Below are positions 16,094-24,028 of a stretch of DNA of 46,770 nt, one piece after another. A program made the position numbers and the translations under genes. The stretch is from NCBI GenBank assembly GCA_026394265.1, contig JAPKYO010000045.1, positions 1-46,770 of the forward strand, written 5' to 3'. The number at the start of each line of letters is the position of its first letter. Positions within the stretch are counted from its first letter, which is position 1. Origin of the DNA: Candidatus Bathyarchaeota archaeon. GTDB lineage: Archaea; Thermoproteota; Bathyarchaeia; TCS64. The notes beneath the pieces are model-generated. The model searched no databases. It saw only the letters and a program-made list of their open reading frames with translations, and was not told the origin of the DNA.

Positions 16094-18417
16094 TTCTTCG
16101 CCTCCTCGATCTGCTTGACCAGCCCATCCAATTCTGTGAGGAACTGTTCGAGCATCGAGCCGCAGCTCTTCAGGACCCTGACTGGCATGCCCGCCTCCCC
16201 GTAGAGGTTCTCCAAGAATCTGAGCTGTCCCTCGGCGTGGTCGACGCCCTTCTCGAAGTGGCAGCGATCCTTTACGCAGCCGATGAGCATGACGCCGTCT
16301 GCGCCGTGGTCTAGGGCGCCGACTATGTGGCGGAGGCTTATGGTGCTCATGCAGGGGACGTAGATGGGTATGAATGATGGGCTGTACCTCGCCCCAGCCA
16401 CCCCCGCGATGTCGAGGAGCCTGTAGCCGCAGTCGTTGCAGGCGAATCCTATGATCCTCGTCGATCCTTTGCCGCCATCGAGGGCGGCCTTCACCTGAGC
16501 GTCCACGAGGTCGAAGCCGAAATTCGGGTTGTCGAGGGCCCGCGTGGGGCAACTGGATATGCATAGACCACAGCTCTGGCAGAGGGTCTCGTCTATTCGG
16601 ACTGGTCCCTCATGGGGCATGGTGATGGCCTGATATGGGCACACGGTTGGGCAGATGCCGCAGCGGCCGCATCTAGCCTCGTCGACCTTTGGGGTCAGTA
16701 TCGGTTTGTTTGCGTCGACCTCCTTCATCAGGTGGAGACCCGCCATCGCCGCGGCGGCGTTCGCCTGAGCAACCGACTCGGGGATGTCCTTGGGGGAGTG
16801 GCACGCCCCCGCGAGGTAGATCCCCGGCCGCTTCGTCATCGTGCTCGCGACCTTCGTGTCCACCTCCTTGAAGAAGCCGTCTTGTCCGAGTTCGAGGCCG
16901 AGCTTCTCGGCGAGGTCGAGTGTCCCCCTGCTGGGGACCATGCCGGTGCTTAGGACGACTAGGTCGCTGGGAGTCGAGGTCTTCTGCCCTTTCCCGTCGG
17001 TATACTCGACGACGAGGCCCCCGCCCTCCGCCTCCTTGACGGCGTCGAGGTTCCCGTGGACGAAGTTTATGCCGACGGTCTTTACGCGGTTGTAGAACTC
17101 CTCGTAGTACTTGCCGCCGGCGCGTATGTCCTTGTACAGGATGGTGATGTCGATGTCGGCGCCCTGGTGGAGCTTTATCTCCTCGGCGTGCTTCATCGCA
17201 GCCATGCAGCAGTATCGGCTGCACCACGGGTTGATCTCCGGGTCCCTGCTGCCGGCGCACTGGATCATGACTATCTTCTTTGGCTTCTGCCCGTCGCTTG
17301 GCTTCGTGAGGATGCCCGCGGTTGGGCCCTCACCGTCGAGGTAACGGGCGAGCTGGAACTGGTCGATGACATCCTTGTTATGCGCCCCGTACTTAGGGTG
17401 CTTTCTTGCGTCCCAGTTGTCGACGCCCGTGGCGATTATTATTGAGCCGACATAGAGATCCTTGAACGTCTCCTCATCCTTGAAGTTTATAGCCTGGTTG
17501 GGGCAGACGCGTTCACAGAGTCGGCAGCTTCCCTTAGTCAAATATAGGCAGGCTTCAGGGTCGATTAGGTGCTTCCTCGGGATCGCGTTGGGGTTGGGGA
17601 GGTAGACGGCCTTCCGCTTGTTTATCCCCCCGTTTATCTGGTCAGGGACGCTCACGGGGCACCTCTCCGTGCACTGCCCGCAGGCGACGCACTTCTCGGC
17701 GTCTACGTATCGGGGCTTCCTCCTCACGTGTACGCGGTACCCGACCGGCATCCTGATGACCGCCTCAACCTCGCTGTTGTCGAGGACCTCGATGCTCTGC
17801 TCGTTTCCGACGTCCATCATTTTGGGACCGCCGATGCATATGGCGCAGCTATCCTCGGGGAACGTCTTGCCCAGCAGGGGCATCATGCCGCCTATGGTGG
17901 GTTCACGCTCGACGAGGTGAACCATGACGCCGAGCTTGGCGAGGTCGAGGGAGGCCTGTATTCCCGCGACGCCCCCGCCTATGACGAGCACCTCATTGAA
18001 GCGCTGCACCACCTTCCTTTCGAGCGGCGTACTGAGCCTCGCCTTCTCGACGGCGACGCGGACTAGGCTCTTCGCCTTCTCCGTGGCGTCCGCCCTGTCG
18101 TGGACTAGGGCGCATTGCTCACGCACGTTCGTTATGACGAGCTGATTCGGGTCAAGTCCAGCCCCCTCCATGGCCCTCTGCAGGGGCTTCTCGAGCCTCA
18201 CCCTCGAACCCGTCACCGCGACTACGCTACGGACATCCTTCCCCCCGTTCTGCTTGACCTCAGTTAGCTTATCGAGCATGATCTTCTGGTTTAGGAGCGG
18301 GGTCTGGTAGGTCCCGTAGACGCCGTCGATCTTCGCCGCGTACTTCTCGAGGGCGTCGACGTCCAGCCTCTCCTTCAGGGTCTCCCCGAAGGTCTCGAAG
18401 ATGACTATGGCGCTCAT
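16090..18417 (-). CDS. hdrA: HdrA-MvhD fusion protein, first copy with altered N-terminus
   Basis: A 775-residue HdrA-type flavoprotein: FAD fold at VLVIGGGVAG, the canonical loop SCAICIGGPKMMDVG, inserted ferredoxin clusters (CVACGQCTERCP; CRLCERVCP), C-terminal ferredoxin (CGRCGICPTVCP, CQSCGLCISSCP), and a fused MvhD domain (FACNDCGY, VPCMST, IGCVKDRCH). The N-terminal domain differs: it starts MSAIVIFETFGETL and has none of the three cysteine motifs that the second copy keeps, so one cluster is probably lost. The start is the ATG at 18417, overlapping the mvhA stop by four bases. The longer open frame to 18534 is antisense noise. The protein likely receives electrons from MvhAG through MvhD and splits or relays them via FAD. 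Confidence 0.9.
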   Translation of the reverse strand: MSAIVIFETFGETLKERLDVDALEKYAAKIDGVYGTYQTPLLNQKIMLDKLTEVKQNGGKDVRSVVAVTGSRVRLEKPLQRAMEGAGLDPNQLVITNVREQCALVHDRADATEKAKSLVRVAVEKARLSTPLERKVVQRFNEVLVIGGGVAGIQASLDLAKLGVMVHLVEREPTIGGMMPLLGKTFPEDSCAICIGGPKMMDVGNEQSIEVLDNSEVEAVIRMPVGYRVHVRRKPRYVDAEKCVACGQCTERCPVSVPDQINGGINKRKAVYLPNPNAIPRKHLIDPEACLYLTKGSCRLCERVCPNQAINFKDEETFKDLYVGSIIIATGVDNWDARKHPKYGAHNKDVIDQFQLARYLDGEGPTAGILTKPSDGQKPKKIVMIQCAGSRDPEINPWCSRYCCMAAMKHAEEIKLHQGADIDITILYKDIRAGGKYYEEFYNRVKTVGINFVHGNLDAVKEAEGGGLVVEYTDGKGQKTSTPSDLVVLSTGMVPSRGTLDLAEKLGLELGQDGFFKEVDTKVASTMTKRPGIYLAGACHSPKDIPESVAQANAAAAMAGLHLMKEVDANKPILTPKVDEARCGRCGICPTVCPYQAITMPHEGPVRIDETLCQSCGLCISSCPTRALDNPNFGFDLVDAQVKAALDGGKGSTRIIGFACNDCGYRLLDIAGVAGARYSPSFIPIYVPCMSTISLRHIVGALDHGADGVMLIGCVKDRCHFEKGVDHAEGQLRFLENLYGEAGMPVRVLKSCGSMLEQFLTELDGLVKQIEEAKK

Positions 18418-19814
18418 TGGGGCTCCCTCCTGTTCGAGTATTTCTCGCCGTCCACGGTCAGGTCTACGTCGACCATGTGGACGCTGCAGCTCAGGCAGGG
18501 GTCGTATGCGCGCACGATCTTCTCGATCCCCCACATGGCGTCCTGCCTAGTCTCCTTCTTCTCGAAGGCTCCGGCGTGTGCCTCCGCCCAGCGCCTGAGG
18601 TTGTTCTCGATGCTCTTGTGGTTGAAGGTCGTCGGGGCCACTATGTTGGCGGCCTTTATGATCCCCTTCTCATCTATCTCGTAACTGTGGAAGAGTAGCC
18701 CACGTGGGGCCTCGACGAAGGCGTAGCCCGCGCCGGCCCTTGCCTTGACGGGTTCACGCGTCCTCTCAGTCAAAATGACGTCGTTTCCGAGGCCGCTTAG
18801 GACCTCATCGACGGAGGCGACGAGTTCGACGGTCCGGGCGAGGTTGTAGGCGGCCGTGTCGTCGGTTGGGCGCTTGAATATCTTCTCGTATCTCTTGAGG
18901 TACTCGGCTGCTGTGCCCCACTGCATCCGGTCTATCACGTTGATCCTCGCCAGGGGTCCCACCCTCATCAGGCCGCCGATGGGGCCCATGTCCTTCAGGT
19001 ACTGTATCTTGGTGAAGCTGTGGCCGCTCGTGGTCTCCTCAAGGCGTTTATAGTAGTCTTGGGCGGGGAACTGGAGGAGCTGGACGCCCTCGCCGTTCTT
19101 GACCCTTATCTCGCCGTCGTATAGCTCGTATCCGCCGTCCTTGGTGACCAGCCCCATGTAGGGAGTCTCGACGCTCATGTACTCGGTGGGGTCGTCTGCC
19201 CGCTTCTCGTATATGGCGAAGAATGCGTCGGCGATCTTCTTCACGTTCGTGAGTGCTATGCGCCCCTCCCTGAGGAGCTTGTACCTCGCCTCGCCGGTGA
19301 GTCCCTTGGTCTGCCCCCCGGGGACGCTCGTCACAACGTGAACTAGTCGGCCGCCGATCTCGGTTACGACCCTATTCCCGTATTCGTGGAGCTGGAGGGC
19401 CGCGGTGGCTAGTTCGGGGTTGGCGTCCGCGACGCCGATGACGTTGCGGTTCTGTATTGGGATGAGGTCGGGGAGGGCTAGGAAGGCGAGGTGGAGTGCG
19501 TGGCTCGTTATGAAGCTGGCGGCGTTGAGGGTGCGGCGAAGAAGCGTCGCGACCTCGGGCACCTGAACACCCCACGCGTCTTCCACGGCCTTCACCGAGA
19601 CGAGGTGATGGTTGACGTAGCAGATGCCGCAGATACGCTCGCTTATCCTCGGGGCATCCTCAGCCTGCTTGTTCGTGAGGAGGTACTCGAAGAACCTAGG
19701 GCCGACGGCAACGCTGAACTGCAGATCCTTCAGGGCGCCGCCCTCGACCTCTATCTTGACCTTCCCGGTCCCTTCGAGCCGGGTCAGGGGGTTGATTGTT
19801 ATCGTCTCCGTCAC
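18414..19814 (-). CDS. mvhA: Group 3c-type [NiFe]-hydrogenase large subunit (MvhA)
   Basis: A 466-residue catalytic subunit with L1 RICGICYVNHH (Cys62, Cys65) and L2 DPCLSCSVH (Cys440, Cys443). After His446 come 20 residues, the usual length of the tail removed by a HyaD/HycI-like protease. The opening INPLTRLEGTGKV is typical of cytoplasmic F420-non-reducing hydrogenases. Overlaps of four bases with mvhG and the first hdrA show a tightly coupled operon (mvhG-mvhA-hdrA-hdrA'). The fused MvhD domains explain why no separate mvhD is seen. It oxidises H2 or reduces protons in the cytoplasm. The coupling partner is the HdrA pair. Confidence 0.92.
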   Translation of the reverse strand: MTETITINPLTRLEGTGKVKIEVEGGALKDLQFSVAVGPRFFEYLLTNKQAEDAPRISERICGICYVNHHLVSVKAVEDAWGVQVPEVATLLRRTLNAASFITSHALHLAFLALPDLIPIQNRNVIGVADANPELATAALQLHEYGNRVVTEIGGRLVHVVTSVPGGQTKGLTGEARYKLLREGRIALTNVKKIADAFFAIYEKRADDPTEYMSVETPYMGLVTKDGGYELYDGEIRVKNGEGVQLLQFPAQDYYKRLEETTSGHSFTKIQYLKDMGPIGGLMRVGPLARINVIDRMQWGTAAEYLKRYEKIFKRPTDDTAAYNLARTVELVASVDEVLSGLGNDVILTERTREPVKARAGAGYAFVEAPRGLLFHSYEIDEKGIIKAANIVAPTTFNHKSIENNLRRWAEAHAGAFEKKETRQDAMWGIEKIVRAYDPCLSCSVHMVDVDLTVDGEKYSNRREPQ

Positions 19815-20680
19815 TTCTTGCCGCCTCCGTTGAGAACCTTCGCGAGCCTACTGCTCGGATACGTGTACCTGTAGAGCGTGCCGGCGTACTGCGGGAGGCT
19901 GAAGTTCTCGTTCGCCTCACGCGTAAGGCTGGTCAGGGCGTCTAGCATAGTGAGGCCCTGGTCGCTGTTGCCGGCTGTTGGGCCTCGGCATCCGTCGCAC
20001 GGCATCCCGGCCTTCGGACAGGGGGCGCCGCAGCCACCCATCGTGGCGGGGCCCATACAGAGGAAGCCCTGCTCAAGCAGACACCTCTCATGGTCGTCGA
20101 CCTCCTCGTATATCCTCTTGAGCTTCTTGCTGTACTCCCCAATGCGCTCGCGGGGGCACATTTCACAAACGTCGGTCTTGCACAGTTCGGGCGTCCCTCC
20201 ACTCAGGAGGGCGGTGAGTATGGTGGCTATGTCCCCCGTCTCGGGTGGGCATCCGGGGATCTTGAAGTCGACCTTGACGTAGTCCCCGATGGCCTGCTGC
20301 TTCGGGAGGAGGCGGTCCAGTGTGGGCATCTCGGCGGGGACCGTTCCCTTCTGGGAGTAGATCTTCTGGAGGAGCTCTTCTCCATGCTGGAGGTTGGCGA
20401 GGCCCGGGACGCCGCCGAAGCAGGCGCATGAGCCGATTGCGATCAGCACGCCGGAGTGTTCCCGGATCTTCTTCGCCAACTCGACCTCGTGCTCGGTCCT
20501 CACCCCGCCCTCGATTATCGCGACGTCGATCTTCTGGGGGATCTCCTTCGCGTCCATCAGCGTGGGCGCGTAGACCAACTCGTTTGCCTTGAGGATGCCG
20601 AGGAGTGCCTCGTGGAGCCCCACCGCGGCTATCTGGCACCCGGTGTCACCCGAGAGCCCTAGGAGCAAAATCTTCGCCAT
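19811..20680 (-). CDS. mvhG: Group 3c-type [NiFe]-hydrogenase small subunit (MvhG) with Asp at first proximal ligand
   Basis: A 289-residue small subunit. The N-terminal cluster loop reads LGLSGDTGCQ: in MvhG/HoxY-type proteins this loop is GCxGC, so the first cysteine is an aspartate (Asp12, codon GAC) while Cys15 remains. The other proximal ligands appear kept (GSCACFGG, IPGCPPE). A C-terminal region with many cysteines (CEMCP, CLLEQGFLCMGP, GCGAPCPKAGMPCDGCRG) should hold the medial and distal clusters. I choose the ATG at 20680, four residues before the first strand; a TTG at 20713 is in frame but adds atypical residues. It is the first gene of the operon, with a TATA-like ATATAT near 20755. 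Confidence 0.88.
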   Translation of the reverse strand: MAKILLLGLSGDTGCQIAAVGLHEALLGILKANELVYAPTLMDAKEIPQKIDVAIIEGGVRTEHEVELAKKIREHSGVLIAIGSCACFGGVPGLANLQHGEELLQKIYSQKGTVPAEMPTLDRLLPKQQAIGDYVKVDFKIPGCPPETGDIATILTALLSGGTPELCKTDVCEMCPRERIGEYSKKLKRIYEEVDDHERCLLEQGFLCMGPATMGGCGAPCPKAGMPCDGCRGPTAGNSDQGLTMLDALTSLTREANENFSLPQYAGTLYRYTYPSSRLAKVLNGGGKK

Positions 20681-20713
20681 GTCAAAACCCGCCCGGCCCA
20701 CGCCTTGACCCAA

Positions 20714-20890
20714 GTTGCGGCAATAGGAATCAGTATGTATTCTAATGACTGCATATATTGTTTATGTTGGTATAGAGAATAATAGCTATAGGTAAAAATT
20801 CCCGGAGAAAAAAGGGGATGAAAAGTAAATACTGGTTTGAGGGAAGTAAATAGTCGCTAAAAGAAGTAAAGTTGTGTGGAGGTTAGGAGT
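20714..20890 (-). promoter_or_regulatory. Intergenic region with mvh promoter and three phased AAGTAAA repeats
   Basis: This gap lies between the end of porB and the start of mvhG, both on the minus strand. It contains CCCCTTTTTTCTCC on the minus strand, a likely terminator for the por operon, and an AATATATG TATA candidate near 20752-20759 for mvhG. The heptamer AAGTAAA occurs at 20823-20829, 20844-20850 and 20864-20870, 21 and 20 bases apart, about two helical turns. They sit on the por side of the promoter. Confidence 0.45.
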
Positions 20891-21787
20891 CTAGAAGAAC
20901 TCCTTCCCATCCTTGGAGACGAGGCGGTTATAGTAGGCGGTGACGTCGTCCTGGATGTCCTTTATCTCGTCCTCGGTGATGTGGCGGAACCTGCCCTGCA
21001 TCTTGAGGACATCCTTCACCGGCTTGAGATCCTTCGGCTTGTACGTGATGCGGAACTTTTCGCCGTCGATGACCTCGTAGAGGGGCCACATGCCGCTAAG
21101 GACCATCTCCTTGGCTATCTTCACCGCTACCTGTGGCTCGAACCTCCAGCCCGTCGGGCAGGGGGCTGAGATCTGGATGAAGCGGAAGCCCTTGAGGTTC
21201 TTGGCGTACTCGAGCTTGCCGATGAAGTCCTCGGGGTAGGCGATGCTCGCGGTTGCCATGTATGGGACCCTGTGGAGGGCGACCATGGCGGCGACGTTCT
21301 TCCTGCGCTCCTTCTTGCCTCGGCTGAACTCGCCGACGGGCGTCGTCGTCGTCTCCGCGTACTTCGTGGTGGCGCTGCTGCGCTGGCCACCCGTGTTCAT
21401 GTAGGCTTCGTTGTCGTAGCAGACCCAGAGTACGTTCTCGTTGCGCTCAGCTGCGCCCGAGAGGCCCTGGAAACCGATGTCGGTTGTGCCTCCGTCGCCC
21501 ACGATCGTGGTGACGATGGCGTCCTCGCGGTTCATCCTCTTGAATGCGTGGGCGAGGCCGGTCGACATTGCTCCTGCGCCCTCGAAGACCTCGCCGTAGA
21601 TGCTCGGCTGGTCGAGGTTGCCGAAGGCTGGGCCACAGCAGGCGACCTCCTGGCGGACCATCTTGTCCTTCAGGACCTTTGCGACGATCCTCGCTACCGA
21701 GGCGCCGGTGCAGCCCTGGCATGACTGGTTCGCTGGCTGTATGTACTCTTTCTCGTCTAGCTTCACGAGTGGAACTGGTTTGCTCAT
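20891..21787 (-). CDS. porB: Pyruvate:ferredoxin oxidoreductase beta subunit (PorB)
   Basis: A 298-residue thiamine diphosphate subunit. It shows the Fe-S cysteines in SCQGCTGAS, the TPP-binding GDGGTTDIGFQ with the following YDNEAYMNTGGQRS, and further conserved cysteines at CCGPAFG and APCPTGW. Length and motif order match PorB of archaeal four-part enzymes. The ATG at 21787 follows a GGAGGAA ribosome site. With PorA and PorGD it oxidises pyruvate plus CoA to acetyl-CoA, CO2 and reduced ferredoxin, reversibly. A related 2-oxoacid such as 2-oxoisovalerate cannot be ruled out, but the gene set and YMNTG motif favour pyruvate. Confidence 0.92.
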   Translation of the reverse strand: MSKPVPLVKLDEKEYIQPANQSCQGCTGASVARIVAKVLKDKMVRQEVACCGPAFGNLDQPSIYGEVFEGAGAMSTGLAHAFKRMNREDAIVTTIVGDGGTTDIGFQGLSGAAERNENVLWVCYDNEAYMNTGGQRSSATTKYAETTTTPVGEFSRGKKERRKNVAAMVALHRVPYMATASIAYPEDFIGKLEYAKNLKGFRFIQISAPCPTGWRFEPQVAVKIAKEMVLSGMWPLYEVIDGEKFRITYKPKDLKPVKDVLKMQGRFRHITEDEIKDIQDDVTAYYNRLVSKDGKEFF

Positions 21788-21800
21788 TTCATATTCCTCC

Positions 21801-22976
21801 TTAGACCCACTCCACTGGGGAGACCTTCGCGCCGCCTGCGGCCTTGAGGGTCTTCTCGCCTATCTTCATGATGTCCTGTACGCGGACCTCCTTGCCGTTG
21901 AGTCCCGCGTAGAACTGGAGCGTCTTGGGCTTCTCCTCGATCTCGTACATGGCGTTCCTGATCTCGCCGAAGGTCCAGCCTCCGGAGCCGATGCTTATGT
22001 TGCGGTCGATGATGCCCATGGCCTTCACTTTGGGGCCGATGCGCTGGAACTCCTCGGCTGGGAACGGCTTGAAGGTCTTGAGCCTCACGAGGCCGACCTT
22101 CTTGCCCTCCGCCTGTAGCTTGTCGATTGCGACGCGCGCCGTGCTCGCGATCGTGCCGGCTGCGACTATGACTGCGTCAACGTTCTTCGTCTTGTACTCC
22201 TCGATGAGGCCGTTTCCGTAGCCGCGGCCGAACATCTTCTTGAAGTCGGCGTTGACCTCCTTGATGACCTTCTTGGCGTTCTCCATCGCCTGCTGGTCCT
22301 CGGCGAAGGTGGTCTGCACGTCCCGGCCGACGCTCCACTGCTTCATCTGGAACTCCCGGCTCTCCTTGCCCTGGTCGGGAAGGAGGGGGATAGTCGTCTT
22401 GTACGGCGGGAGGAAGGCGTCTACCTTTGCCTCGTCTGGGATGTCGACGGGTTCGTCGGTGTAGCTGAGTATGTAGCCGTCGCCGGCGAAGATTATTGGG
22501 AGGCGGACGCGCTCGTCCTCGGCCACCTTATAGGCCATTAGGCCGGTGTCGAGGATCTCCTGTCCGCTCTCGCACTCCATCATCATCCAGCCGGTCTCGC
22601 GCTCCGCCATCATGTCGGTCTGGTCGGGGTCCATACCCTTGATGCCCCTGTGCATGAGAGCCATGACGAGGGGAACCCGGTTGTTACGGGTGGCGAGCAT
22701 CGGGTGGTGCATGTAGAGGAGTCCTGGTCCTGCTGTTGCCGTGAAGGCGCGTACTCCGGCGGCTCCCGCGGTGAACGCGGATGCCTGAGCGGTTAGTTCG
22801 CCCTCCGTCGTGACGTACTCTGCGTCGATCTCCCCGTTGGCTACCATGTCTGCGATGTATTGGACGATGGTGGTCTGGGGGGTGATGGGGAAGGCGGAGA
22901 TGAACTTCGCCCTGGCGAGTCTGACCGCGTGGGCGACCGCCTTGTTACCGACCATAACCTCGAATCTTTGTGGCAT
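21801..22976 (-). CDS. porA: Pyruvate:ferredoxin oxidoreductase alpha subunit (PorA)
   Basis: A 391-residue alpha subunit: FISAFPITPQTTIVQYIAD and YVTTEGELTAQASAFTAGAAGVRAF are the pyrimidine-binding half of the thiamine site, followed by TATAGPGLLYMHHPMLATRNNRVPLVMAL. A C-terminal domain with VGLVRLKTFKPFPAEEF follows, as in PorA. The gene is the middle of porGD-porA-porB; the ATG at 22976 is preceded by GGAGGAG. The subunit joins PorB to form the active site at their interface. Confidence 0.92.
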   Translation of the reverse strand: MPQRFEVMVGNKAVAHAVRLARAKFISAFPITPQTTIVQYIADMVANGEIDAEYVTTEGELTAQASAFTAGAAGVRAFTATAGPGLLYMHHPMLATRNNRVPLVMALMHRGIKGMDPDQTDMMAERETGWMMMECESGQEILDTGLMAYKVAEDERVRLPIIFAGDGYILSYTDEPVDIPDEAKVDAFLPPYKTTIPLLPDQGKESREFQMKQWSVGRDVQTTFAEDQQAMENAKKVIKEVNADFKKMFGRGYGNGLIEEYKTKNVDAVIVAAGTIASTARVAIDKLQAEGKKVGLVRLKTFKPFPAEEFQRIGPKVKAMGIIDRNISIGSGGWTFGEIRNAMYEIEEKPKTLQFYAGLNGKEVRVQDIMKIGEKTLKAAGGAKVSPVEWV

Positions 22977-22991
22977 ACCTCATTCTCCTCC

Positions 22992-23807
22992 TTAGATGGT
23001 CTCCTGGACCCAGTTGATTGCCTTGGTCGGGCACTCCTCCATACAGATGCCACAGCCCTTGCAGTGCTGGTAGTTGACGACAGCCTTGTTGTTCTTCATG
23101 CCGATGGCGACCTCTGGGCAGAGGATGAAGCAGCGGCGACAGCCGACGCACTTTGCATCGTTGAAGACGGGGCGGTAGAGCCTCCAGCTGGAGACGTCGC
23201 GGTCGCCGGCCTTGCGTGCGCGGCCCTGGACCTTGACCTCATCCATCTTGACCTTGGAGACGTCGACGGCGGGTAAGGCCGCCTCGTAGGCTTTCTGCAT
23301 CGCCTTGATGTTCATCTCGCCGATGCGTCCGCTCCACTGGTGGTGTGCGGCCTCCTCGAGGCTGCTGAGCTTGACCATGCCGGTGACCTTGGCGAATGCG
23401 CCGAGGATGGCGGTGTTGGTGATGGGTCTGCCGATGGTCTCCATCGCGACCTTCGTCGCGTCAACCGTGGCTACCTTGAATGGGCCGCCGATGCCAGTCT
23501 CGAGTCCACTGTGTGGGTGGTTTACGAGGACGAGTCCGCCCTTCTTTAGTCCCTGTGTCACTGGGACGGTTTTTGCGAGGAGGGGGTCGAGTACGACGAC
23601 CATGTCCGGTTCGTGGACGAGGTCGCGCTCGTAGATCCTTCCTTCGCCGACTCTGAGGAACGATTGGACCGGTGCTCCGCGTCTCTCCGTGCCGTACATG
23701 GGGATGCCCATAGTGAACTTCCCCTCGTAGTACAGTGCGGTGGAGAGAAGCCTTACGCCGGTGACGGCGCCCTGGCCGCCCCTTCCGTGGAACCTGATCT
23801 CCATCAT
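22992..23807 (-). CDS. porG: Pyruvate:ferredoxin oxidoreductase gamma-delta fusion (PorG-PorD)
   Basis: A 271-residue fusion. Residues 1 to about 180 are the gamma subunit (MMEIRFHGRGGQGAVTGV, MYGTERRGAPVQSFLRV), the CoA/partner-binding domain. Residues about 205-271 are the delta ferredoxin with CVGCRRCFILCP and CKGCGICMEECP. Separate porG and porD genes are common in archaea; here they are one reading frame. The promoter on the minus strand is TTATATCC at 23853-23860, about 46 bases before the ATG; GGGAGAT provides the ribosome site. The ferredoxin domain carries electrons to external ferredoxin, which links this operon to the nearby hydrogenases and Nfn. Confidence 0.9.
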   Translation of the reverse strand: MMEIRFHGRGGQGAVTGVRLLSTALYYEGKFTMGIPMYGTERRGAPVQSFLRVGEGRIYERDLVHEPDMVVVLDPLLAKTVPVTQGLKKGGLVLVNHPHSGLETGIGGPFKVATVDATKVAMETIGRPITNTAILGAFAKVTGMVKLSSLEEAAHHQWSGRIGEMNIKAMQKAYEAALPAVDVSKVKMDEVKVQGRARKAGDRDVSSWRLYRPVFNDAKCVGCRRCFILCPEVAIGMKNNKAVVNYQHCKGCGICMEECPTKAINWVQETI

Positions 23808-23895
23808 CGTGGTAATCTCCCTTTGATGAATCCGTTTACATCTCCTATCGGAGGATATAACGGTTCTGGATGCATTAAATGATGCAAAAACGATG

Positions 23896-23996
23896 ATAAT
23901 TGCAGTAATTACGGCGAAATGGGGTTACGGGTGTGTGATTCGTGGAAAACTGTGAGGGCATCCATCGTTTACCCGTCACGTGACTACTGCAATTAT
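23896..23996. promoter_or_regulatory. 12-bp inverted repeat between divergent por and QueG-like genes
   Basis: ATAATTGCAGTA at 23896-23907 is the exact reverse complement of TACTGCAATTAT at 23985-23996, 77 bases apart. The right arm abuts the AATTATTTGAG stretch that is the best TATA candidate for the gene starting at 24029. A second, shorter pair, AAACGATG (23888-23895) and CATCGTTT (23963-23970), interlocks with it. These look like paired regulator sites. No regulator is identified. Confidence 0.45.
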
Positions 23997-24028
23997 TTGA
24001 GCACCCCCGATAATGGTCACTTGATCTT

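Noticed and set aside
16094..16564. 157-residue N-terminal extension of the second HdrA
   Set aside because: The residues are Arg/His/Pro-rich, unlike HdrA, and lie antisense-frame over the real C-terminus of the first HdrA copy. The ATG at 16093 with a four-base overlap gives a normal HdrA start.
18418..18534. 39-residue extension of the first HdrA
   Set aside because: It overlaps the C-terminal motif of MvhA in another frame and looks like out-of-frame GC-rich DNA.
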